Shown one piece after another: positions 1-6,506 of a stretch of 10,531 nt of DNA. Made by a program: the position numbers and the translations under genes. Location: assembly GCA_013001365.1 (NCBI GenBank), contig JABDMQ010000101.1:1-10531 (forward strand), written 5' to 3'. The number at the start of each line of letters is the position of its first letter. Position 1 is the stretch's first letter. Under the pieces are notes generated by a model. That model searched no databases and was not told where the DNA came from. It saw nothing but the letters and a program-made list of their open reading frames with translations. The stretch is from Flavobacteriaceae bacterium (GTDB taxonomy: Bacteria > Bacteroidota > Bacteroidia > Flavobacteriales > Flavobacteriaceae).

Positions 1-1293
1 CCTCGAGAAGGTTATTATCGTTTGAAAATTAAGTTAGGACTTACCAAGGAAGAACTAGAAGAGCTCAATCCAGAACTCAAGGATGGAGGACTTAAAGACG
101 GGATGATTTTGAAAGTGCCTAAAAGTAATATAGTCCTTGCTTCTTCAGGAAACATAACGGGAAAATTCAGCTTGCTTGATAGTATCAATGATTTTGAAAG
201 GAAGCACTTAGTTGTCATGTTGCCTTTTGAATTGCATAGAGTAAATCCTGATTCTGTTTACGAAGCAAAAAGGAGGATCAAGAATCGTCGTTCCCTCAAT
301 GTTTCGTTAGATTTCCATTCTGGAGTCTTGATGGCATTGGATTCTGCCAAGAGGCTTGGCATTTCAACAAAGTTGGATGTGTATGATACCAGAAATCAGG
401 AATATGAGGTTTCCAGCATAATCAATAGAAACAATTTCTCTGCTGTAGATGCAGTTATTGGACCTTTAATGGTTAAGAATTTCAATCGTGCGGCCTCAGA
501 ATTGAAACGAGATCGTATCCCAGTGATATCCCCAATAGTCGATAAGGTTCAAATGTATGACAATGTCTTTCAGACCAGACCGTCCGACGATATGCTTCGA
601 GGCAAGATTATCGATTTCGTTGCTCAAGATACTTTAGTTGACAAAGTGATTATCGTTTCAGACTCCAAGCACAAGAACATCAGTAGTATCTTGAAAGGGA
701 AATTTCCGAAAGCGAAACAAATTTTATCCAGGATGAAGATGGATAAAAAGAAGAAAACCGAAACAGACGGTTACTATGTAATTACTGAGGATTTTGAAGA
801 TGTTATACAACCGGGAAAGAATGTGGTTTTCTTGGAAACCCAAGACGAAGGTTTTGTAGCTAATGTTTCGAGTATGCTCAACTCCTTGATCAATATCGAA
901 GAGAAGATCGAGATTGTATTAATGACCACGAACAAGAATTCTGCCTTCGAAGGGGATAATATCAGGAACGTACATTTATCGAACCTGAGGTTTCACTATC
1001 CAACAGTGCAAAAGGATTATGATGAGGAGACTAATAACTTGTTCGTAAACCAATATAAGGATAAATATGGCATAGCTCCGAACAAGTTTGCAGTTAGGGG
1101 CTTTGATATGACCTTGGACATCTTATTGCGTTTATCTGCTAATGAAAACCTTTTTAAAGGTGCCAATTACGACATGGAAACAGAATATGTCGAGAACAAA
1201 TTTAACTACAAGAAGAAACTGTTCGGTGGTTATTACAATGAAGCTGCATACATTGTTAAATATGATAACCTCAGATTAGTTGAAGCCCAATAG
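1..1293 (+). CDS. LysM-domain protein with type I periplasmic-binding-like domain (5' truncated)
   Basis: The frame is open from base 1, so the gene starts outside the window; the TTG at 22 lies inside the domain and is not a credible start. The first 40 or so visible residues (PREGYYRLKIKLGLT..., then ELNPEL and ending GMILKVP) match the second half of a LysM peptidoglycan-binding motif. From about nt 205 there is an alpha/beta domain of the type I periplasmic-binding fold (LivK/LpoA-like): HLVVMLPF, then LDFHSGVLMALDSAKRLG, an IGPL loop at 457-468, and RIPVISP. A C-terminal RGFDMTLDILLRL helix closes it near nt 1132. By family knowledge the protein should be exported and bind cell wall; the ligand or partner is unknown. 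No transporter genes are visible nearby, which argues against an ordinary ABC uptake role. The stop is 1 nt before the OsmC start, so the two are probably co-transcribed. Confidence 0.85.
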   Translation, partial: PREGYYRLKIKLGLTKEELEELNPELKDGGLKDGMILKVPKSNIVLASSGNITGKFSLLDSINDFERKHLVVMLPFELHRVNPDSVYEAKRRIKNRRSLNVSLDFHSGVLMALDSAKRLGISTKLDVYDTRNQEYEVSSIINRNNFSAVDAVIGPLMVKNFNRAASELKRDRIPVISPIVDKVQMYDNVFQTRPSDDMLRGKIIDFVAQDTLVDKVIIVSDSKHKNISSILKGKFPKAKQILSRMKMDKKKKTETDGYYVITEDFEDVIQPGKNVVFLETQDEGFVANVSSMLNSLINIEEKIEIVLMTTNKNSAFEGDNIRNVHLSNLRFHYPTVQKDYDEETNNLFVNQYKDKYGIAPNKFAVRGFDMTLDILLRLSANENLFKGANYDMETEYVENKFNYKKKLFGGYYNEAAYIVKYDNLRLVEAQ

Positions 1294-1294
1294 C

Positions 1295-1696
1295 ATGACA
1301 TCCAAAGTAACTTACCTCGGGAATTTAAGGGCCAATAACAAACATATTAAATCTGGAGACGAATTCATTACGGACGCTCCTATAGACAATAATGGAAAAG
1401 GCGAAGCGTTTTCACCTACAGATACCGTGGCCAATGGTCTGGCAACTTGCATGATCACTGTCATGGGAATCAAGGCAAGGAATATGGGTGTCGATATGAT
1501 CGGGACGACTGCAGAAGTTACTAAGACAATGGCATCAGGCCCTAGACGAATTTCAAGGATAGATATTGTTCTCGATTTTCCATTTGAAACAGATGACAAT
1601 ACAAGAAAAATCCTGGAAAAAACTGCGAATACATGTCCTGTGATCTATAGTCTGCATCCGGATATAGAAAAGAACATTACATTCAATTGGAAATAA
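1295..1696 (+). CDS. OsmC family protein (putative thiol-dependent peroxidase)
   Basis: This is a 133-aa cytoplasmic protein; no signal or membrane segment is visible. It has the OsmC/YhfA-type layout: an N-terminal strand region, DAPIDNNGKGEAFSPTD (residues 28-43), a central helix with Cys52 (LATCMITVMGI) and the C-terminal CPV motif with Cys114 (NTCPVIYSLHP). In characterised OsmC/Ohr proteins this Cys pair reduces organic or inorganic hydroperoxides, so both catalytic thiols appear present; the substrate cannot be told. I chose the ATG at 1295 because family members begin close to the MTSKVTYLGN segment. A TTG at 1280 would add five residues and overlap the upstream gene. The upstream LysM stop is 1 nt away and the DUF922 GTG follows the TAA directly, which suggests translational coupling. 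Confidence 0.9.
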   Translation: MTSKVTYLGNLRANNKHIKSGDEFITDAPIDNNGKGEAFSPTDTVANGLATCMITVMGIKARNMGVDMIGTTAEVTKTMASGPRRISRIDIVLDFPFETDDNTRKILEKTANTCPVIYSLHPDIEKNITFNWK

Positions 1697-2230
1697 GTGT
1701 ACCAGTTAATTTTAGTCATATTCTTAATTGCTTTTGGCAATAACCCTTATGAAACCCAGATGGTTTGGAATGAGGACTATAGATTACAATGGTCTGATTT
1801 TAAAGCACAACCCGAAGAAGGCATAGATGCGGTGGCTATAACAGCTTCAGGATTATCTTCAGATTTTTCAGCTAGGACTACCTCAACCAGACTTGTCGAT
1901 TATTCATCAAATGTTGTTGCACATTTTTATCCTGATAAATCATGGTACAAACCAAGCAAGGTCAACGAAATTGTTTTGGCACATGAACAACTTCATTTCG
2001 ATATCACTGAATTGAATGCAAGAAAATTGAGGAAACGTATTGCAGAATTCGGTTTTACCATTAACATCAAGTCAGAAATGAATGTATTGGTTGAAATGTC
2101 GAACAAGGAACTTGCAAAAATGCAAGAGTTGTATGATGACCAATCAAATTATTCCATGAACATAGAAGCACAAAAAAAATGGCAGCTATACATTAGGGAT
2201 GAGTTGAACAAACTATCCAATTATAAATAA
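1697..2230 (+). CDS. Secreted DUF922 family putative zinc metallopeptidase
   Basis: This 177-aa protein has a short hydrophobic leader (YQLILVIFLIAFG, residues 2-14), so it is probably exported to the periplasm or envelope. The diagnostic stretch is AHEQLHFDITELNARKLR (residues 95-112), containing an HExxH zinc-binding motif (His96, Glu97, His100) followed by the D-x-x-E-x-x-A-R pattern of DUF922. This family is predicted to be peptidase-like but has no established substrate. The C-terminal part (YDDQSNYSMNIEAQKKWQLYI) matches the family's closing helix. GTG at 1697 is the first possible codon in frame, since the OsmC TAA at 1694-1696 lies in the same frame. The next ATG (1760) would remove the leader, so GTG is preferred. 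The 3' end overlaps the convergent membrane-protein gene by 10 bp. Confidence 0.8.
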   Translation: MYQLILVIFLIAFGNNPYETQMVWNEDYRLQWSDFKAQPEEGIDAVAITASGLSSDFSARTTSTRLVDYSSNVVAHFYPDKSWYKPSKVNEIVLAHEQLHFDITELNARKLRKRIAEFGFTINIKSEMNVLVEMSNKELAKMQELYDDQSNYSMNIEAQKKWQLYIRDELNKLSNYK

Positions 2231-2493
2231 TTAAAATAAGTCGCAATTCCTGCGGTTAAAAGAGCCAGTCCTCCTACCAGCGTTATAATCCAACTATATC
2301 TTTTAATTAAAAGCCGGCTGAGTAAATACAGCACCATGACCATTGCTGCACTTATCAATGGTAAATAGATATATACAAAAACACCAGTTTGCGCTGAGAA
2401 TTTTATGCTATTGATGGAAGCCACCCAAAAAATGACACCGCAAATAAAAATTATGAATATATTGTAATACGGATTTTCAATTGGATTTCCCAT
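2221..2493 (-). CDS. Small hydrophobic membrane protein of unknown function
   Basis: This 90-aa protein has three likely transmembrane helices: residues about 11-27 (IFIIFICGVIFWVAS), 38-63 (VFVYIYLPLISAAMVMVLYLL) and 68-88 (WIITLVGGLALLTAGIAT). A basic turn, KRY at 64-66, lies between the last two and suggests a cytoplasmic loop there. I recognise no family and assign no function. The gene is supported by its clean membrane-protein pattern, its ATG start and its fit between neighbours: it overlaps the DUF922 stop by 10 bp tail to tail, and its ATG is only 18 bp from the ATG of the divergent DUF3820 gene. No clear promoter or terminator was found for it, so its boundaries rest on the open frame. 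Confidence 0.65.
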   Translation of the reverse strand: MGNPIENPYYNIFIIFICGVIFWVASINSIKFSAQTGVFVYIYLPLISAAMVMVLYLLSRLLIKRYSWIITLVGGLALLTAGIATYFNYL

Positions 2494-2511
2494 AGTATTT
2501 TCAAGGTAATA

Positions 2512-2751
2512 ATGATTTTACAACCCGACAAGCAATTTTTAATAGACCTTGCACATGCAACGATGCCTTATGGAAAATATGAAGGTCGCAATCTTATTGA
2601 TTTGCCTGAATATTACGTGGTCTGGTATCATAATAAAGGACTTCCTGAAGGTAAATTAGGTCAAATGCTAACAACGGTTTATGAACTAAAGGTCAATGGT
2701 CTTGAACATATCATCAGGAACATTCAAGCTCAGTTCCCTGAGAAAGATTAA
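2512..2751 (+). CDS. DUF3820 family protein
   Basis: This 79-aa soluble protein carries the DUF3820 signature: MPYGKYEGRNLIDLPEYYVVWY (residues 18-39) followed by KGLPEGKLGQMLTTVYELKVNGLEHII. The family is also labelled 'putative quorum-sensing-regulated virulence factor' after a Pseudomonas structural-genomics protein. That label does not establish a role in a flavobacterium, and the molecular function is unknown. The length is normal for the family, and the start ATG places the conserved region about 18 residues in, as expected. It sits 63 bp before pyrG, which has its own -7 box, so it may be transcribed separately from pyrG. Confidence 0.85.
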   Translation: MILQPDKQFLIDLAHATMPYGKYEGRNLIDLPEYYVVWYHNKGLPEGKLGQMLTTVYELKVNGLEHIIRNIQAQFPEKD

Positions 2752-2786
2752 TAGTGATTTGTTCCATAAGTTCCATTCAAAATCAC

Positions 2787-2794
2787 TAAATTTG
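2787..2794 (+). promoter_or_regulatory. Probable -7 box (TAAATTTG) of the pyrG promoter
   Basis: TAAATTTG matches the Bacteroidota primary-sigma -7 consensus TAnnTTTG exactly and is followed by C. Counting about 5 nt from the final G puts the start of transcription near 2799, giving a leader of about 16 nt before the pyrG ATG at 2815. The best upstream TTG (2759-2761) is 25 bp away, somewhat farther than the usual spacing of about 19-21 bp, so the -33 part is weak. Confidence 0.5.
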
Positions 2795-2814
2795 CCTGCG
2801 TTTAACAGCGCAAC

Positions 2815-4449
2815 ATGACCACTAAATATGTTTTTGTAACAGGAGGTGTTACCTCTTCGCTCGGTAAGGGAATTATCGCAGCTTCATTGGCCAAATTACT
2901 TCAGGCACAAGGTTACAGAACGACCATTCAAAAACTGGACCCTTATATTAATGTAGACCCGGGAACCTTGAATCCATATGAACATGGTGAATGTTATGTC
3001 ACTGACGATGGTGCTGAAACCGATTTGGACCTTGGGCACTATGAGCGTTTCCTTAATGTACCTACATCTCAAGCAAATAATGTAACTACTGGCCGAATTT
3101 ACCAAAGCGTCATTGAAAAGGAACGTAGGGGAGAATTCTTAGGGAGAACAGTTCAGGTCATTCCTCATATCACGGACGAGATAAAACAACGCGTTCAGAT
3201 TTTAGGGAATTCTGGCGAATATGATATTGTGATCACCGAAATTGGTGGAACGGTAGGTGATATTGAATCGTTGCCCTATGTGGAAGCAGTGAGGCAATTA
3301 AAATGGGACCTTGGGGAGCACAATGCCATTTCAATACATCTAACATTGATACCTTATCTGTCCGCTGCAGGAGAACTTAAGACCAAGCCGACCCAACATA
3401 GTGTTAAAACCTTGATGGAAAGTGGAGTGCAAGCAGATGTCTTGGTCTGTAGAACAGAACATGTATTACCACAAGGATTGAAAACCAAGATCGCTAAGTT
3501 TTGTAATGTTACCGAAGATGCAGTTATCCAATCCATTGATGCCTCAACTATCTATGATGTACCCAATATGATGCTCGAGGAGGGATTGGATACCATAGTC
3601 TTGAAAAAACTTGATCTGGAAAGCACAATACCTGACCTAACGCAGTGGAACGAATTCCTCAATCGTCATAAGAATCCATCAGGTTCTGTGACCATTGGAT
3701 TGATCGGGAAGTATGTAGAACTGCAGGATTCATATAAATCCATATTGGAATCCTTTATTCATGCAGGAGCAGAAAACGAGGTTAAAGTAGAAGTGGAGTC
3801 CATTCATTCAGAGTACTTGAACGACGATAACCTTAAATTCAAACTGGGACATCTTGACGGTGTTGTGGTGGCGCCTGGTTTTGGTGAGCGTGGAATAGAA
3901 GGAAAGATCTCTGCTGTGAAGTTTGTTCGAGAAAACAAGATTCCATTCTTGGGAATTTGTCTGGGAATGCAGATGGCTGTTATAGAATACGCAAGGAATA
4001 TCCTTGGGTTAAAGGATGCCAATTCCACGGAAATGAACGAGGAAACTTCACACCCTGTCATCGATCTCATGGAAGAACAGAAAACCATAACCAATAAAGG
4101 AGGAACAATGCGACTTGGTTCTTGGGACTGTCAATTGGTCGAGAACAGTATTGCCTCTCAGGTTTATGGGACGGAATTGATAAAGGAACGGCATAGGCAT
4201 CGTTATGAGTTCAATAATGAATACAAGGACCAAATAGAGAAAGCCGGAATGAAAGCAACAGGACTAAATCCTGATACTGGTCTTGTCGAGATCATTGAAA
4301 TTCCTGACCATCCTTGGTTCGTAGGTGTTCAATATCATCCGGAATACAAAAGTACAGTAGCCAATCCTCATCCGTTGTTCGTTGCTTTTGTTAAAGCTGC
4401 CTTAAATCATTCAAAGAAAAATAATAGTGTCACTATGGCGCAAAAGTGA
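2815..4449 (+). CDS. pyrG: CTP synthase (glutamine hydrolysing)
   Basis: PyrG converts UTP to CTP using ATP and ammonia from glutamine, the last step of de novo pyrimidine nucleotide synthesis; it is cytoplasmic and forms tetramers. The 544-aa length is normal for the family. The N-terminal synthetase domain (about 1-270) begins with KYVFVTGGVTSSLGKGI, including the P-loop-like SSLGKG at 14-19, followed by DPYINVDPGTLNP, EHGECYVTDDGAETDLDLGHYERF and IGGTVGDIES. The class I glutamine amidotransferase domain (about 291-535) has the nucleophile Cys382 in GICLGMQM and the catalytic partners His508 and Glu510 in YHPEY. All key residues are present. The ATG at 2815 places the family's conserved N-terminus at residue 4. 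yidC follows after 64 bp on the same strand with no strong terminator between, so read-through is possible. Confidence 0.98.
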   Translation: MTTKYVFVTGGVTSSLGKGIIAASLAKLLQAQGYRTTIQKLDPYINVDPGTLNPYEHGECYVTDDGAETDLDLGHYERFLNVPTSQANNVTTGRIYQSVIEKERRGEFLGRTVQVIPHITDEIKQRVQILGNSGEYDIVITEIGGTVGDIESLPYVEAVRQLKWDLGEHNAISIHLTLIPYLSAAGELKTKPTQHSVKTLMESGVQADVLVCRTEHVLPQGLKTKIAKFCNVTEDAVIQSIDASTIYDVPNMMLEEGLDTIVLKKLDLESTIPDLTQWNEFLNRHKNPSGSVTIGLIGKYVELQDSYKSILESFIHAGAENEVKVEVESIHSEYLNDDNLKFKLGHLDGVVVAPGFGERGIEGKISAVKFVRENKIPFLGICLGMQMAVIEYARNILGLKDANSTEMNEETSHPVIDLMEEQKTITNKGGTMRLGSWDCQLVENSIASQVYGTELIKERHRHRYEFNNEYKDQIEKAGMKATGLNPDTGLVEIIEIPDHPWFVGVQYHPEYKSTVANPHPLFVAFVKAALNHSKKNNSVTMAQK

Positions 4450-4457
4450 TTGTTGGA

Positions 4458-4477
4458 TGACTTTTTGATTAAAGTCA
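4458..4477 (+). other. Small hairpin in the pyrG-yidC spacer
   Basis: TGACTTT (4458-4464) pairs perfectly with AAAGTCA (4471-4477) around a 6-nt loop, starting 8 nt after the pyrG stop. There is no T-tract after it, so it does not look like a standard intrinsic terminator. It might be an mRNA processing or stability element, or it may be chance in AT-rich sequence. Confidence 0.25.
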
Positions 4478-4513
4478 ATCTACTCCAATAAAAGAAGGGG
4501 AAACTAAACTAAA

Positions 4514-6415
4514 ATGGAAGAAAAGAAACTAGACCTAAACTCAATCATCGGATTCATCCTTATTGGTGCCATATTAATGTACATGCTATGGCAGCAATCC
4601 AATAGCCCTGAGGCCATAGAAGCACGGGAGAATGCCAAGCAAGAGCAAATAGATGCAGAAAAAAAGGCTGAAGAATCAAAGGATTCCAAAATTACAACAG
4701 CTGAAGAATATATTGAGCCGGTACAAGCCGATTCCACACAAGTTGTTGCACTTCAAAATAGACTAGGAAGTTTTGCCTACTCAGCCACCTTGCCATCTGC
4801 TAAGGATAACGAAACTGTCATTGAAAACGACGTTCTATACATTAAAGTAAACAATAAAGGAGGATATCTTTCCGAAGTTAAATTAAAGCAGTTCGTAAAC
4901 TACGATTCGGTTCCAATTTACTTGATCAAGGACAAGAATTCACTATTCAATATCAACCTAGGTACAACTGACAGTCGTGTGCTTAATACCAAGGACCTTT
5001 ACTTCCAACCATCTTTAAGCAAGAATGGTGACAATCAAGTATTGTCGATGAAATTGAAAGTATCCGAAAGCAAGTTTCTTGAGTATCGATATGAATTGAA
5101 GCCTAATGATTACATGCTTGGTTTTTCAGTTCGAAGCCAAGGGCTTAATGATGTAATTAATAGTGCCCAAGAAGTTCAACTTGATTGGGAGTTAATGGGA
5201 TTGAGACATGCTAAAAGCATAACCTATGAGAACAGGTATACACGTTTGACCTATGAATATGATGATGGACGTGTTGATAAATTAGCCCAGACAGGTGAGG
5301 ACGATGAAATCGAGGAGAATGTAAGTTGGATATCATATCGACAGTTCTTTTTCAGTTCTATCTTGCTTACTGACAAGCCATTCAAGACCACACAATTGAT
5401 TTCCAAGGATTTAGTTGAAAATGAAGATGTCGATACAACGTTCACTAAAGCTTATGCTTCTAAGATTCCATTGGAATTGCAAGGTGGCGAGATCAATGAG
5501 TCCCTTGGTCTTTATTATGGGCCGACTGATAGTAAGGTATTAAAGCAATACGACAGGAACCTGGTTGAAAGTATTCCTTTCGGGTGGGGCATTTTCGGTT
5601 GGATAAATAAGTCTGTATTCATTCCTTTGTTTGCTTTTTTAAGCAGTTTCCTCCCTCATGGGATTGCAATTATTCTTATGACGATCTTGGTAAGACTTGT
5701 GCTGTCACCGGTTCTATATAAATCTTATTTGTCCCAGGCAAAGATGAAAATACTAAAGCCTGAAATTGCAGCGATTCAAGCAAAGTACAAGGACAATAAA
5801 ATGAAGTCGCAACAGGAAACCATGGCCTTGTACAATAAAGCAGGTGCGAGTCCTATGAGTGGTTGTTTACCGGCATTCATTCAATTGCCAGTATTCTATG
5901 CCTTGTTCATGTTCTTCCCAACGGCTTTTGATCTCAGACAGAAAAGCTTCCTTTGGGCAGATGACCTTTCATCTTATGATGTTATAGCTGAATTACCATT
6001 CAGGATTCCACTATATGGAGACCATGTTAGTTTGTTTCCAATATTAGCAGCTATAGCCATTTTCTTCTATATGAAATTAACAACAGGGCAGCAAGTGGCA
6101 TCTCAACCAACACAAGAAGGTATGCCAGATATGGGTAAGATGATGAAATATATGATCTATTTCTCCCCATTATTAATGTTGGTGTTCTTTAATCAATATG
6201 CATCTGGATTGAGTTTGTATTACTTCATTTCTAACCTTATTACTATCGGAATCATGTTAGTTATCAAAAACTATATAATAGACGAGGATAAAGTTTTGGC
6301 CAAGATCGAGACAAATAAGAAGAAACCAAAGAAAGAAAATCGATTCCAGAAGAAAATGCAAGAGATGATGGAGAAAGCCGAGCAACAAAAGCAATCACAA
6401 AAAAGAAAGAAATAG
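4514..6415 (+). CDS. yidC: Membrane protein insertase YidC
   Basis: YidC inserts and folds inner-membrane proteins, alone or with SecYEG. The 633-aa protein has the long form found in Gram-negative bacteria. TM1 is at about 11-27 (IIGFILIGAILMYMLW), followed by a charged Glu/Lys-rich linker (about 32-60). The periplasmic beta-domain (about 75-350) includes the NNKGGYLSEVKLKQF stretch. The Oxa1-like core runs from about 355 to 588, with Arg394 in TM2 (ILVRLVLSPV), the position of the hydrophilic-groove Arg needed in many homologues. A cytoplasmic helical hairpin (about 405-440) and SPMSGCLPAFIQLPVFYALF at 446-465 follow. The tail after 590 is strongly basic (Lys-rich), as expected for ribosome contact. 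The downstream terminator ends the unit. GGGG at 4497-4500 is 13 nt from the ATG, too far to act as a typical Shine-Dalgarno site. Confidence 0.98.
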   Translation: MEEKKLDLNSIIGFILIGAILMYMLWQQSNSPEAIEARENAKQEQIDAEKKAEESKDSKITTAEEYIEPVQADSTQVVALQNRLGSFAYSATLPSAKDNETVIENDVLYIKVNNKGGYLSEVKLKQFVNYDSVPIYLIKDKNSLFNINLGTTDSRVLNTKDLYFQPSLSKNGDNQVLSMKLKVSESKFLEYRYELKPNDYMLGFSVRSQGLNDVINSAQEVQLDWELMGLRHAKSITYENRYTRLTYEYDDGRVDKLAQTGEDDEIEENVSWISYRQFFFSSILLTDKPFKTTQLISKDLVENEDVDTTFTKAYASKIPLELQGGEINESLGLYYGPTDSKVLKQYDRNLVESIPFGWGIFGWINKSVFIPLFAFLSSFLPHGIAIILMTILVRLVLSPVLYKSYLSQAKMKILKPEIAAIQAKYKDNKMKSQQETMALYNKAGASPMSGCLPAFIQLPVFYALFMFFPTAFDLRQKSFLWADDLSSYDVIAELPFRIPLYGDHVSLFPILAAIAIFFYMKLTTGQQVASQPTQEGMPDMGKMMKYMIYFSPLLMLVFFNQYASGLSLYYFISNLITIGIMLVIKNYIIDEDKVLAKIETNKKKPKKENRFQKKMQEMMEKAEQQKQSQKRKK

Positions 6416-6423
6416 AATCAACT

Positions 6424-6455
6424 AAAAAGCCTCCTGAGAAACAGGAGGCTTTTTT
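6424..6455. terminator. Bidirectional intrinsic terminator between yidC and the FAS1 gene
   Basis: AAAAAGCCTCCTG (6424-6436) pairs perfectly with CAGGAGGCTTTTT (6442-6454) around the 5-nt loop AGAAA. The stem has a GC-rich core and T-tracts on both strands. It lies 8 nt after the yidC stop and between convergent genes, so it can end transcription from both sides. Confidence 0.92.
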
Positions 6456-6456
6456 G

Positions 6457-6505
6457 TTACGATAATTTGCTATTAATCAATCATAAAGGAAGATTATTAT
6501 CGTAA
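6457..6505. repeat. 10-bp inverted repeat next to the terminator
   Basis: TTACGATAAT (6457-6466) and ATTATCGTAA (6496-6505) are perfect reverse complements separated by 29 nt. The right arm ends 1 nt before the FAS1 stop codon complement and the left arm begins right after the terminator T-tract. It could be a weak long-loop stem, a binding site for a dimeric protein, or chance. It lacks the GC core of a terminator. Confidence 0.5.
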
Positions 6506-6506
6506 A

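Noticed and set aside
11..20. Match between GTTATTATCG at the window start and the ATTATCGTAA arm near 6500
   Set aside because: The shared core is short and AT-rich, and the first copy lies within coding sequence, so chance is the simplest explanation.
22..24. TTG as start codon of the LysM gene
   Set aside because: The frame continues upstream to base 1 and the residues before it (PREGYYR) belong to the LysM motif, so the gene is truncated by the window edge.
2494..2511. Promoter for the DUF3820 gene in the 18-bp spacer
   Set aside because: TATTTTCA only partly matches the -7 box, lies about 8 nt from the ATG, and has no TTG at the right distance.
4491..4513. Shine-Dalgarno site AAGGGG before yidC
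   Set aside because: It is 13 nt from the ATG, and Bacteroidota generally do not rely on this pairing.
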